Source: Amaurobius ferox (taxonomy: Eukaryota; Arthropoda; Arachnida; Araneae; Amaurobiidae). Taken from it: a stretch of DNA of 64,000 nt. This document shows positions 1 through 10,592 of this stretch, in pieces. Position numbers and translations under genes: made by a program. How positions within the stretch are numbered: position 1 is the stretch's first letter; each line of letters begins with the position of its first letter. The stretch lies in contig OX578137.1 of NCBI GenBank assembly GCA_951213105.1, forward strand, positions 60,400,736-60,464,735, given 5' to 3'. The notes beneath the pieces are model-generated. The model ran no database searches, was not told the origin of the DNA, and was given only the letters and a program-made list of their open reading frames with translations.

Positions 1-292
1 TTGCATTATATAAGTCGTAGCTGCTCCCGGCACGCCCTTTGCAGTTAGGCCCTCCGGGCAGCATCTCGGAATGTGATGATTATTATGTGTCCACAATTGA
101 TGTACAGTCAATATGTACAGTTTGAAATATGTACAGTTTGAAAGGAAAACTAAAATGACTCTTAAACGCTAGGCAACAATGCAAATGTTAACAAATTAAA
201 TGTCATTATTCTAATTTGTTAAGTTTTACCGCAATGTTTATTTGCAAACCACATTTTTTTATTTTTCTCCCGGAAATTCATTCCCGAAAATA
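1..292 (-). mobile_element. 3' flank of decayed Helitron
   Basis: No coding sequence is visible. The stretch lies just downstream (minus strand) of the Helitron helicase pseudogene and is AT-rich. A GC-rich imperfect inverted repeat sits at about 20-63 (GCTGCTCCCGG against CCGGGCAGC). The CTAG-type terminus of the other Helitrons in this window was not found, so the true 3' end is either outside the window or lost. Confidence 0.35.
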
Positions 293-1270
293 TCACATAT
301 TTTGTGATGTTATTACTCTTGAGCATTCCACATACAATTGGCCATGAGAGAAACAAGGAGTTTCTAAATTAATGCCTTCAAACTTGAGGGTTTGTCCTTG
401 AGCTTTGTTGATGGTCATGGTAAATGCCAGTCTAACTGGGAACTTTACTCGTTTGAAGCTGAATGGTAGGTAGGTTGGTATCAATGGTATGCGAGGTATG
501 AATATGTCCTCTTCTTTTGCCTTTCCCGTTAATACCGTGGTTTCGACGACATTTGATAATGCATTTTTGACACAGAGCCGTGTTCCATTGCATAGTTTTG
601 GTGGGTCCAGATTCCGCAGAAGCATTATTGGTGATCCTTTCTTTAACTTCAAGATATAAGAAGGCATTCCAGGTGGCTCAAGGTAGGTAGTTCAGGAATT
701 CCAGGGGGTAATTAACGGCATCATCGGTGTCCACTGCACAGTCAAATGACTTGTATGTGGTGGCTGTGCCTGGTAATTGGTTCTGTATCTGTTCGTTAAT
801 CTGATTCACGCTGTCCTTTTTGGGTGCCAGGATGGCTCTCTCGCATAGCCAATCATGATTTCTGAAGTTTTGGGCTATGTTAGGGTATATTTTCTGAATC
901 AGCTGCTCTATGGGCGACACTAACTGGCACAGATTTTCAGTGAATGTGATTTCGCTTGTCTGTGGATCAATGGGGAAAGTGCCACTGCCAATCTGAAGCA
1001 GTTTCACTGCGAATTGCTGTGCATCTGTTTCTCGATGAATGCGAACTCGCATATTTGTTGATAATTGGAGATTCTGCACTTTTACCCACAGAGCTGAAGC
1101 TTTGAGGCAGGCGTTAAACTCATCAGCAGGTGTTGACCGAAGAATTATGGGCAACGTTTGGCGAAAGTCACCAGCTAGGACCACTAATGTTCCTCCCATC
1201 AGTTCACTACTCCCTTTTAGGTTTTGTAGTGTACGGTTAAGAGCTTATGAGTTTTTGTGTGCCATCGTGC
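293..1270 (-). pseudogene. Helitron PIF1-like helicase, C-terminal half, broken
   Basis: This encodes the C-terminal part of the helicase that Helitrons carry for rolling-circle transposition. Visible motifs are GDFRQTLP (SF1B motif III, minus strand near 1165) and, near the end, a FPVRLAFTMTINKAQGQ block followed by HGQLYVECSR (motifs V and VI). Three lesions are seen. A TAA stop interrupts the frame upstream of the ALNRTLQNLKG segment (near 1240). A 4-bp tandem duplication (ggta/aggt) near 685 shifts the frame between the NYLP and MPSYILKL parts. Stops follow shortly after the SR motif. The N-terminal Rep/HUH nuclease and Walker A segments are absent here. Family identity is clear; the copy cannot encode a working enzyme. 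Confidence 0.85.
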
Positions 1271-1313
1271 ACTCGTTCCATACTATAAATTTGCACAGTT
1301 TTAGCACTTGAGC

Positions 1314-1446
1314 TCCACAGAAGCATTATTGGTGATCCTTTCCTTAACTTCAAGATATGAGAAGGCATTCCAGGTGGCTCAAGGTAGTTCAGAAATTCCC
1401 GCGGGTAATTAACGGCATCAGTAGTGTCCACTGCAGAGTCAAATGA
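1314..1446 (-). pseudogene. Second fragment of Helitron helicase (partial duplication)
   Basis: About 135 bp repeat the segment found at 614-757, from the SPIMLL stretch back to the KSFDCAVDT stretch. This copy lacks the 4-bp duplication that breaks the first copy, and the two differ by scattered substitutions. It therefore comes from another copy or an older duplication, and it lies out of order on the 5' side of the first helicase piece. Confidence 0.7.
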
Positions 1447-1858
1447 CTTGTCATGATATAAAATGCTGATAATTAAATAACCATTGATCCTCACAAAATG
1501 CTGATAATTAAATAACCATTTTGATTTCTTAATACTTTTCGTTGTTGAGTTAGCCAGTGAAGAATAAACCGTGATGATAGAGTTTCCATTAGCATTCATA
1601 ATTCAAACCTGCGATTTTCAAAAGTGACTAATACGTGCAATAAACTCCCACAAAACTCAGAGATTTAATTGACTTTTACGTTTTAAACCAACGATGTTCA
1701 AACTTTTTCGTTGGGAATCATGGAGTTAGAGAGTAGAACTCCTAGGGAAAATTGTCGTTTTCTATTAATATCTCAACAACCACTGGTCTTAGAAATTCGA
1801 AATTTGGACTAAATTTATGGACGGATATTTTAAAGCTACCCACAAAATCTCATTAAAT
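1447..1858 (-). mobile_element. 5' region of the same Helitron family (minus), 5'-truncated
   Basis: Aligns by eye with 61735-62112, the 5' region of the intact minus-strand Helitron: shared tracts include gagttag.gagtagaactccta, an aatatctcgacaaccacnggtctta-like stretch and the terminal cattaaattcg. A short direct repeat (tgctgataattaaataaccat) occurs twice at about 1470-1520. The homology stops abruptly at 1858, where Tc1 sequence begins. This ties the helicase pseudogene to the non-autonomous Helitrons of the window. Confidence 0.65.
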
Positions 1859-2450
1859 TCGCACATAATACCGCGTTGTCGCGTTCCACAGATGCGGCCG
1901 GATTGGACCTGTCACTACTTAGGCGCCAGACTCGTACACGACGGCTATCATTGTTAAAACAAAAGCGTAACTCATCTGAAAACACGACACTTTGCCATCC
2001 CGCCGTCCACGTGGCTCTATTTCGACACCATTGCAAACGGAGGCGTCTGTGCTGTTGGATTAATGGCAGTCTTCTTAACGTGCGCCATGAGAGCAGGTCG
2101 CTGGCGATCAATCGGCGGATAATGGTCTTGGTCTATATGGGAGTATCAAGGGTGTACTGCACATGCTGCAAAAGGGCGACGGAAGTGGCCCGCGGGGTCT
2201 CCAACGCTTGCCGGCGGATGCGTCGGTCCACGCGTGCTGATGTCGCTCTGGCCGTACCGGCACCCCTCAAACGTGCCACATTCCCTTGTTTTAACCTTCT
2301 TCGCCACAGCCTGTGCAACGTGGACGCGTGTAGGTGGCTGTTCGCTGAGATTTGCCGTATGGACCAACCTGCCCTTCTGAGTCCGATCACCACACCCCTC
2401 GTGAAATCGTCTGTCAGCTTAAACTTCTTCGATTGACGGAGGCCTGGCAT
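1836..2450 (-). pseudogene. Tc1-like transposase, truncated, one in-frame stop
   Basis: Starting at 2450 (minus) the frame encodes an N-terminal paired-type helix-turn-helix (FTRGVVIGLRRAGWSIRQI ... STLHRLWRR), a basic linker, then RRLRLQWC and VVFSDELRFCF. The last contains the first catalytic Asp of the DDE/DDD triad. One TAG stop at 2133-2135 interrupts an otherwise continuous frame. The protein ends about 60 residues past the first Asp, where the sequence joins the Helitron fragment, so the second and third catalytic acidic residues are missing. Tc1 transposases are usually about 340 residues. This copy is dead. Confidence 0.85.
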
Positions 2451-2698
2451 TCTCTTCTACTACACGTTTCCTATGAGACAAAAAATTGCAAAATGATTTT
2501 CTTGGCAGACAGAGCGGTGTGACTATTGCCGATTCTGCAGGTTCCTTTCCTTATATCTCACTTAGCGTGCGCGGGAGAGCTGCGCATTTCGCATCATTTA
2601 CATAACTCAGTGAGCTGCGTCTACCCTGCAGTTTGCATATTTTTCTGCCCACTCCTTCTTGGTCTCGCATTTTCACTGCCACATAGTGTATATATATA
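2451..2698. other. Unassigned sequence between Tc1 and Helitron
   Basis: About 250 bp between the Tc1 start codon and the Helitron. It should contain the Tc1 5' UTR and terminal repeat, but no clear inverted repeat was identified. It ends in a short AT run into which the Helitron inserted. Confidence 0.4.
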
Positions 2699-2720
2699 TC
2701 TATATAAATAAAAATGAAAA

Positions 2721-2762
<42 letters not shown>

Positions 2763-5700
2763 ACACCATCACGGGAGAACGGCTGAAACGAATTTGATGA
2801 AATTTTGTGGGTAGCCCAGAAATAGCCCCACTTAAAATTATATCTGTGTTTTGAGTTTCTACGACCAGTGGTTCTCGAGATATTAGTAAAAAACGAAATT
2901 TTCGTTTGTCTCATCGTCACGGAAAAACGGCTGAACCGAATTTAATGAAATTTGGTGAATAGCCTTGAAATATCCCCCCATAAATTTTGTCCAAGTTTCG
3001 AGTTTCTAAGACCTGGGGTTGTCGAGATATTAATGAAAAACGGAACTTTTTCCTAGGAGTTCTACTCCCTAACTCCGTGGTTTATCCAAACGAAAAGCTT
3101 GAAAATCGTTTGAAAGTGAATTAAAATTTAATCTCTGAGTTTGATGGGAGATTTTTTGCGTTAATTAGTCACTTTCTGAAAACATGAATTGTTTGAAACA
3201 TGATTTAAAGGGGAAATCTATCTCCATGGTTCATGGTTTATTTAAAACAAGCTTTTACGGAACAATGAGAAGTATAGAGAAATCAAAATCGTTATTTAAT
3301 TTCGCAGTTTATGTTATAAGACATGACATATTTAACATGTTATAAGATTCTATCTTATATCATGTTACTCAGAAACGCAATTAAATTAAATCTGTCTGTT
3401 AATTTTAATAATTATTTTTTCGATTTGAATAATAAATAAATGGATATAAAAATATATTTTGGAAAAGAACGATTTGATTTTTCTTATAGCATTTTTGACT
3501 GGATAATATCAATTACGGTCTTCAGGTTTAAAAATTATTATTATTTATATTTTCGGGGATTATTGATTCAAGGATTATTGATATTTTCAAGTTATTATGC
3601 AATTATTTTATTATGACAAAAATTGTTTAAACTCATATATTGTATGTTGTACGAATCTTCTACAAATACACGTGTATATCTTTTAATCTACGAGAATATA
3701 AGTAGTACAGGTATATTGACATATGTTTTGATATATATGGGCATATATTGGAATCAATTACGACCTTCTGGTATAAAGAGTACGGATATTATTGATGTTT
3801 TCAATTTATTACGTCATCTCTTTTATTTTGGCAAATATTTTTGAGACGCATATTGTAATACGGGTAATCTTCTAACACATTGGCATATTTTCTGATCTGC
3901 GACAATATAATTAGTACGGGGTTGCATATATTCATTCAATTCCTATTTTTTCTTCTGTAAATTTGCTTACAAAAGGGAGCAGGATGTTTTATTCTTCAGA
4001 TCGGATCGTGAAGATAATTTTGCATAGTGAGAACATATATTCTTAAACTTCTCTTTAGGAGCAATAAATTTAATATTTTAACAGAATTTGCACATGATTG
4101 CGAACTTTAAGTTTCTTTAAATTATACACTCCGTACGAATAACGGGTGTGCTGTTAGTGGTTAATAAATTTTAACATTTTAGGAGGATATATCATGTTGC
4201 TCGGCATCGCAATTAAATTAAATGTGTTTGTTAATGTTTTTATTATTTTTTTTCGATTTAAATAATAAATAAATGGATAAATGGATATAAAAGTATATCT
4301 TATGAATGGACGGTTTGATTTTTCTTTTAATTATATTAATTGCTGACTGCGTACATCAATTTCATTCAGATCTGCAAATTCAAAGCTACGAATTTGGAGG
4401 GATATCGCTAATTTGACAACTTTTCTTAAACTTTGCCAAATTGACGGAAATGTCGCCAAATTGATATAAATGACACACAAACAGCTGCCATAAACCTTCG
4501 GGTTGGTCGTGTGGCTTGGGTCTTCTACATATCAATGAAATTTTTTTTTGTTTTGTTAGAAGAGAGTACTGAAATGATGTTTGGTTAGCATTTATCTGTC
4601 AGACCAACCATCCTACTTAGTAATACATTTAGAGAATTTTTAAAATGTCACCAAATTGATAAAAATGTTTTCAAATCTATAAAAATATCTTGAAATTGAT
4701 CAAATTGCGCTACATAAATGATATTAATTGTTTTTTGTTAGGGGATAGTATTGTGATGATATTTCGTCAATTTGTCGCAAAGTGGAACTGTCAGTTCTAC
4801 AGTCCCACTTGGCGATAAATTTGGCGATTTTTTAAAATGTCGCTAATTTGACGAAACTGTCGCCAAATGTTCCATAGAAATATAACTATTTAGACGATAT
4901 TTTTTCTACCAATTTATTTGAAGCAAATGATATCATGTCGCTTAGCAACGGATTTAAATCCAATGTGTTTATGCGGCAGACGATTTTTATTAAATCCTTT
5001 CCGATTTGAATAATGAAGATATGTATATAAAATAAATTTCATTGCCATTTCATTTTGGACTGGATAATATCAATTATACTCTTCAGGTTTAAACATTATT
5101 ATTATTGATATTTTCCGGAATTATTGATTCAGGGATTATTGATATTTTTAAGTTATTACGCCATTGTTTTATTGCGGCAAAAATTGCTGACACACGCATA
5201 TTGTACGTTGTACGAGTAATCTTCTAGGAATGCACGGGTATATCTTCTAACCTACGAGAATATAAGTAGTACAGGTATATTGGCATATATTTTGACATAT
5301 ATTGGCATATATATTGGAATCAAGAACAGTCTTCTGGTATGAAGATTAAGGGGATTAATTATATATTCAATTTATTACGTCGTCTGTTGTATTTTACCAA
5401 AAAACATTTGTGATTCATATTGCAAAACGGGTAATCTTCTACTAATAATCGGACATTATAAGTAGTACGTGTATATCTTCCCATATAATTTTAGCACTTT
5501 AATTTTGGCATATATTGGAATAAATGACTGTCTTCAGATTTAAAGATTACGGGTTTATTGGTATTTTCAATTTATACATGTAATCTACTAATACAGGTTA
5601 TATTTTCTAATATTCGCGTATATAATTAGTACGGGTCCCATACAATTTTAACGCTTTTATTTTGCATATATTGATTCAATTCCATATTTTTTTTTATATT

Positions 5701-5933
5701 TGCTTACATAAGGGGTCCAAGATGTTTTATTCTTCAGATATGTCCATGAAGATAATTTTATATAGCGAGAACAGAGATTCTTAAACTTCTTTTTAGGAAC
5801 ATTATATTAATTATTTTAACAGAATATTTTGATTAAACATGTCATTTAGTATACTATAAGAATTTGGGCATGATTATGAATTTCAAGTTTCTTTATATTA
5901 TATACTCCGTACGAAGAACGGGTATGCTGCTAG
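2699..5933 (+). mobile_element. Non-autonomous Helitron, copy 1
   Basis: Starts with TCTATATAAATAAAAATG directly after an A. Ends with the hairpin CCGTacgaagaACGG (5908-5922), a short spacer and CTAG (5930-5933) followed by T, so it sits in an A^T target with no target-site duplication. This is the Helitron signature. The 5' region has a (GTCT)n run (2720-2757) and two tandem units of about 135 bp (2758-3045) around the words ggctgaa(a/c)cgaattt. The 3' part is internally repeated: a first hairpin with TTAG lies at 4126-4157, and related units recur at about 3360-4157, 4190-4330 and 4930-5933. No Rep-helicase gene is present, so it must be mobilised in trans. Confidence 0.85.
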
Positions 5934-5944
5934 TATATATATAT

Positions 5945-6160
5945 AATTGAAGATTTTTATGATTACTTGTAATATATATATCCGAGAAATACCAATGAAA
6001 ATTGCTTGTAAACTGAAGGTTTTTGCAAATCAGAAGCCTAGTGTAGCACGATATCGTGCTGCACTAGGCTTCTGATTTGCAAAAACCTTCAGTTTACAAG
6101 CAATTTTCATTGGTATTTCTCGGGTATATATATTACAAGTAATCATAAAAATCTTCAATT
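5945..6160. repeat. Near-perfect 216-bp palindrome (foldback/MITE-like)
   Basis: Two arms of about 108 bp, centred between 6052 and 6053 on agcacgat/atcgtgct, are reverse complements with only a few mismatches (for example 6044/6061 and the ccga/cggg step). The outer ends are aattgaag and cttcaatt. It starts about 11 bp after the Helitron 3' end. There is no loop, so a single strand would fold into one long hairpin. It may be a foldback element or a palindromic duplication. Confidence 0.9.
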
Positions 6161-6270
6161 AAATAGTACCTTAAAAATTATCAGCAGTTTAAGCGCGTTA
6201 TTTTTACAAAGGGAATAATTTATAACCTCCAGTCTTGACATTTGAAAATATAATATTTAAACAACATATT

Positions 6271-6271
<1 letters not shown>

Positions 6272-6306
<35 letters not shown>
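6272..6306. repeat. (AT)n microsatellite
   Basis: Perfect TA dinucleotide run followed by a T tract. It lies just upstream of the splice acceptor of the first recognised exon. Confidence 0.9.
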
Positions 6307-6314
<8 letters not shown>

Positions 6315-6351
6315 TTTTTCATTTCTAATAATGTTAAAATTATCTTTGCAG

Positions 6352-6425
6352 TTCAACGTGTCGTATCAAGGAGGAGTTCTAGATGGATCGATGTTAGGAG
6401 CCCAGATAGATCGCCACAGAAAAAA
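6352..6425 (+). CDS. Exon 1 of model (head, partial)
   Basis: Acceptor tctttgcag at 6343-6351, donor gtaatt at 6426. In the frame that connects to exon 2 it reads FNVSYQGGVLDGSMLG then AQIDRHRKK, ending with two bases of a Lys codon that exon 2 completes. A Met is available in the exon at 6391, but the good acceptor implies upstream exons. A second frame is also open and reads as a Ser/Arg-rich peptide ending RSPDRSPQKK, which resembles IF head sequence and this protein's own tail, but it is out of phase with exon 2 by one base. The exon ends in a run of six A. Confidence 0.4.
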
Positions 6426-7834
6426 GTAATTGTTTTAGGTTTTTCTCACTCTGAAACCTCTCCTTTAAAAACATTTTCTTTCCTTACCACAGAAAATTCA
6501 TTCTACTTCAAAGAATAATCTTTGAATATAGTTTTTTCCAAAATTAATACTTCTGAAATCTAGGTATATATTTAATTTGTTATTTATAAAGATTATGATT
6601 TAAATCTTTTGCCTCATACAATCATGATTGATGCTTTAATAAGGTTCTCTGATCCTGTTCATCGACATTCACTAACCACCGTTTTCGATGCGTATATATT
6701 AAGATTTCAAAATCAGTTTCAAAATCGGCATTTGGAGTTATTATTATTAAGCAGTTGAAGTTATGATTAGATTTTATAATCAGTAGTTGGAGTTATTATT
6801 GGCACTCCTGAAATTTCCATTGTACCTTTTCCGACATACATAATGTAAAGTAAAAGAGCATTGTGACGAAGTCGAAAAATCGAATTCGAGTTTTCAACGA
6901 AAAGCACATTTTAAGCATCCCCAAACTCGAATAGAACATTTTGGATGTGATGTCTGTGTGTGTGGATGCGATAGCTAATAAAAGAATAAAGAGTTTTGAA
7001 AATAATTTGGTACGATTATTGCAATCAGTGAATAAATACTAGATTGTTCGGAAGACTCTCCCCCCCCCCCCTTCAACTTTCGAACGAATTTTTGAAAAAA
7101 ATCAGTGAACAAGTAAGACCTTAAATTAGAATGAATAATTATTTATTTCATATGTAATTTTTCATGAGAAAACAAAAAATTCAAACTTTAGTATGAACCA
7201 TTCCCGAGTTATTGCACGATTTTTGAACGAATTTTTTAAATAAATAATTAAATACTAGGATTAATAACACCTTTAAATAAATAATCATTTTATACGTAAT
7301 TGGTGTTCATTACAAAACGAATGACATAGACTTTAGAATGGGCATGTTACCGTTCTCAAGAGATTGCGAATTTTTCAAATAAATTAAAAAAAAATTAAAA
7401 AAAAGTGTATGTACCATTAAATATGCTCACTATTATGCAATAAAACTCTATTCTTGGGGTTCTAGTCCGTTTCACCTTTTAAATAATCTTTTTGAAATAG
7501 TTTTGCATTTTGACGCCCAAGAATACGCTGTTAGTCATTTGTTTCTCTGAATACCAATTTAATGTCAAATGCATTTTGATGAGAATTTTTCAGAGTAAGA
7601 TAAAGTTATTCTCTTTGGACTTACAAGTTGCCAAAAGCGCCAAATTTCAGTTTACATGGCGTTAATTCAATGCCCAAAACATTGTTCTATGGATCTTGTA
7701 TGCCATTATTTTGCTGTGAGAGAAGCGAAGCCAATGTATTATGAAGAGAAAGTGATGTGCTCACCACATCAGATTTAAAAAAAAAATTATGTTTGTATAT
7801 GTTTTAAATAATCGATAATTTAAACGAATTTCAG
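6426..7834 (+). other. Intron 1
   Basis: GT-AG intron containing an R3-family repeat (6838-7780), a poly-C tract near 7059 and otherwise AT-rich sequence. No coding potential is seen. Confidence 0.5.
6838..7780 (+). repeat. Interspersed repeat family R3
   Basis: Contains cgaattcgagttttcaacg, a short TG-rich run and then a long AT-rich body. It ends near 7775 with words complementary to the ctgatgtgg...agcacat ends of the other R copies. Related copies lie at about 47990-48745, 54407-55283 (minus) and 57225-57720. No coding capacity is seen. Confidence 0.6.
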
Positions 7835-7945
7835 AATCAATTTTATACTCGGGGTATACAATGACAAGATTGAGAGAGTGGAGAATGAAAATAAGTTCTT
7901 AATTGTTGAAATCAGTGCAGTGAAAGACCAGCTGATGATTGCTGA
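7835..7945 (+). CDS. Exon 2 of model: coil-1A-like segment
   Basis: Acceptor aatttcag, donor gtaagt. The first base completes a codon from exon 1, then INFILGVYNDKIERVENEN and a further amphipathic helix to IAE. The spacing of N, L, VY, DK, E.EN and L matches the helix-initiation motif of intermediate filaments (L-N-D-R-x-A-x-Y-I-D-K-V-x-x-L-E-x-x-N) without a gap. This is the strongest single piece of evidence for the family. The exon ends in phase 2. Confidence 0.65.
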
Positions 7946-8721
7946 GTAAGTACTTTATTATTAGTATAAGTTTTTATTATCTGAATTTTAGAATTTGAGA
8001 ACAAATAAAAATTACTATAATTATCCAGGTTCCACATTAAAGGTATCTACTGCTTGTCAAAATAAAGTCCTTGATGTAACATAGTGAGGGTAAGCTTATT
8101 TAAAATGAACGTATTGAAACGTATGTACGAGTAATGAATGTACTCGTATATACTGTAAATGCAGGTATTTGAAATTCAACAGATGTCTCAAATGAAACTT
8201 CATTTGTAACGCAAATTTTATGTGAAATATGCATTTCACGGATGCCTTCGTGAATGAAAAAAAAAAACCATATTCGACTCGGCGAATGAAAGATCCGTTT
8301 CATGCAGCGAATAAAAAAAAAGATGCTTCACATATAGAATTTTGCTGAAATTTAAACAATATAGCTTCGTAAGTAATTCAGTTGTGGCCCGTCCACTGGA
8401 ATCATTCAAAATGGCGGTATCTCTCCCCGTTAATCTCTGTTTCTCTTAACTTCGTTATAAACATAAGTATTGCAATTAAATAAATAAATAAATAAATTTG
8501 GAAAGAACTTTCCTTCTTATGCGTTGTAATAACCCTCGTAATATTCTCCTTTTTGAGTCCCTCTTTATTTATGTTTACCGCAAGTCGATTTGTAATTTCA
8601 ACTTCGTTCAGATTTTAAGTTATGCGTGGCGACTCATTCTCGACTCCATGCAATTCAAGTCTCTTCATAGTTATCTTTGACGTCATCCTTTCGGGGATTG
8701 GACCTGATTGCCCCCATTTTT

Positions 8722-9845
8722 TAAGTGGCTGTAGTAGCAGTATGTTAGCTAATTTATACCTATATCAATATGAAAAATTCTTTACTTCAACAGATTATAA
8801 AATTTACAGATATGTAGAGAGATGATCTGATTTTTCTTATATTTACTGATAACTATGTCATAGATATAGATTTCTATCCGGATAATTTGGAATTAATACC
8901 TAATGAAACTACTATTAGTAAAAATATTAATTATTTGGATTTAAATCTAATTATAGAACCTACTAATGGGATAGTTACTAATTTATATGATAAAAAAGAT
9001 TTTTTTAAATTTAATATTAATGAATTATTACCATTTAATTCCTGCAACTCGATTCAATTGTTTAGAAATATTATACTTAATCAACTTTTTAGAATTTATA
9101 GATTATCGGATAAAAAATTTCATGCTTTGCACATTAATAACCTCAAAATTACTAAATTTTATAAATATCCAGCATATTTAGTAAATGGTATAGTTAATAA
9201 GTTTCGATTAGCCTAAAATTCTCATAATCTCCCCTTAGTATCTTATTTTAGCCGTACTTCTACATTCTCTTGAATTTATTATATTTTCATCTTTTTATTT
9301 TGCAGCTTTAACTGTAGAATATCTCATTTTATTGCTTTTACGCAGTACGGTTTTTATTACTCTCTTTGGCAACAGCAAATCACATCTTTTCATTTCTGCA
9401 TATGGCAACATTGGTCTAGTCATATTTTGCTCATCATGGTTGAACTAATGAAGTGTATTTTAAGGTATTTATGTTTCCTTTATTTTTCCAATCTATATGC
9501 TTATCGTCCATATAACACAAGTTTATAGATAAAATCTATCTTGTGTTTCAGAAACAAGCATTTTTGTGTTCATTTCGAAGGGATATATGGACTTGAAAAG
9601 AATTTTTTCGAAATGAATTTATCTTAAGCCTACAGCTCTTCCACGTGCAAGCTTTTTTTGCTTGATTTTTTTTGTTTTCTTATTTTCACTTCTCACCTTT
9701 GAAATTTGTTGATTGTCTTTGTCTTTATGACCTGCATTATGCTTTATAATTTCCTCTTTATGGTTGAATTTCTTCTATTTCTTTGTATTTTGTAGAAACA
9801 AAATTTTAGGATACATATATATATATATATATAATACATATATAT
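8722..9845 (+). pseudogene. Penelope-like element, 3' fragment (RT end plus 3' UTR)
   Basis: Begins inside the reverse transcriptase at SGCSSSMLANLYLY (palm), then IYRYV where the catalytic YVDD should follow. A 4-bp insertion at about 8812-8820 shifts the frame exactly at the two Asp codons. Downstream, 8887-9216 stays open (LELIPNETT ... NIILNQLFR ... NGIVNKFRLA) and matches the copy at 43980-44345 nearly residue for residue. The 3' UTR (9217-9845) also matches the other copy, including aaacaagc(a/t)ttttttgt-like words, and ends in (AT)n. Everything 5' of the palm is missing. Confidence 0.8.
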
Positions 9846-9910
9846 AGCAAATAAAGGTAAAGTATATTGCGAATAACCTGGGTTCCTATTATAAATTCAT
9901 TTTATTTTAC

Positions 9911-10580
9911 AGGGTGTTTCGAAACTTGACATTTAAGAGGTTAGAACATAGTCACCGGTAATTTTAATGACAAATTATTAGTCAGTTGGTACTCGTACTA
10001 GTGCACTTAATGTTAACTGAAATAAGTAGTTAATGTGACTTTGGAATGCACCAGTCTTCTTCAAGTAACTATTGCCGTGTTAGTGGTCAACTATATTGTT
10101 TACCAACTAGAAGAGTAGCTGGTGCTAGTCCGGTTAAATAAATGATTTTCTAAGCGATGGTCTGGATGAGAGAGTTAAATGTTCATTCACACCATCGAGA
10201 AATTCTCTCAATAATAATGGGTGTTCTAAGCTCTGTAGGTATTGCATCTGAATGTCTCACGAAATTTAACAAGCAAAAGTGATAGTGTTGATTCATTACC
10301 AACTGCAGAATGATAAAATGCTAGCTGAAACTAATCGTAGCACACGCTTGAGTGAAATGTTTCAACAACAAACACACGTTCGTTCATGGATATCGGACAC
10401 ACTATACAAAAATGGATATTTGAAGAAGACCAGGGCATGTCAATACGTCATTATAATGGTTTATTTCGGGTGATTTTGAGTGCAGTAGGAACAACTGACT
10501 AATAATTTGACATTAAATTGATCTGCGCTTAAATTTGAGCTTCTTAAATATCGAGTTGCAAGTTTTTTGAAATGTCCTAT
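9911..10580. mobile_element. Non-autonomous DNA transposon with long imperfect inverted repeats
   Basis: The left end (agggtgtttcgaaactt, then aaattattagtcagttg near 9973) is mirrored at the right end (caactgactaataattt at about 10491, then gttttttgaaatgtcct). The arms are about 90-100 bp and diverged. The interior encodes only an unrecognised 64-residue reading frame (10279-10473). The superfamily is not assigned. Confidence 0.6.
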
Positions 10581-10592
10581 ATAACAGTTTTA

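Noticed and set aside
1876..2436. 186-residue frame on the plus strand
   Set aside because: Antisense shadow of the Tc1 transposase on the minus strand.
6235..6351. Upstream Met extending exon 1
   Set aside because: It would translate a TA microsatellite and polypyrimidine tract ending in a good splice acceptor, so this is intron.
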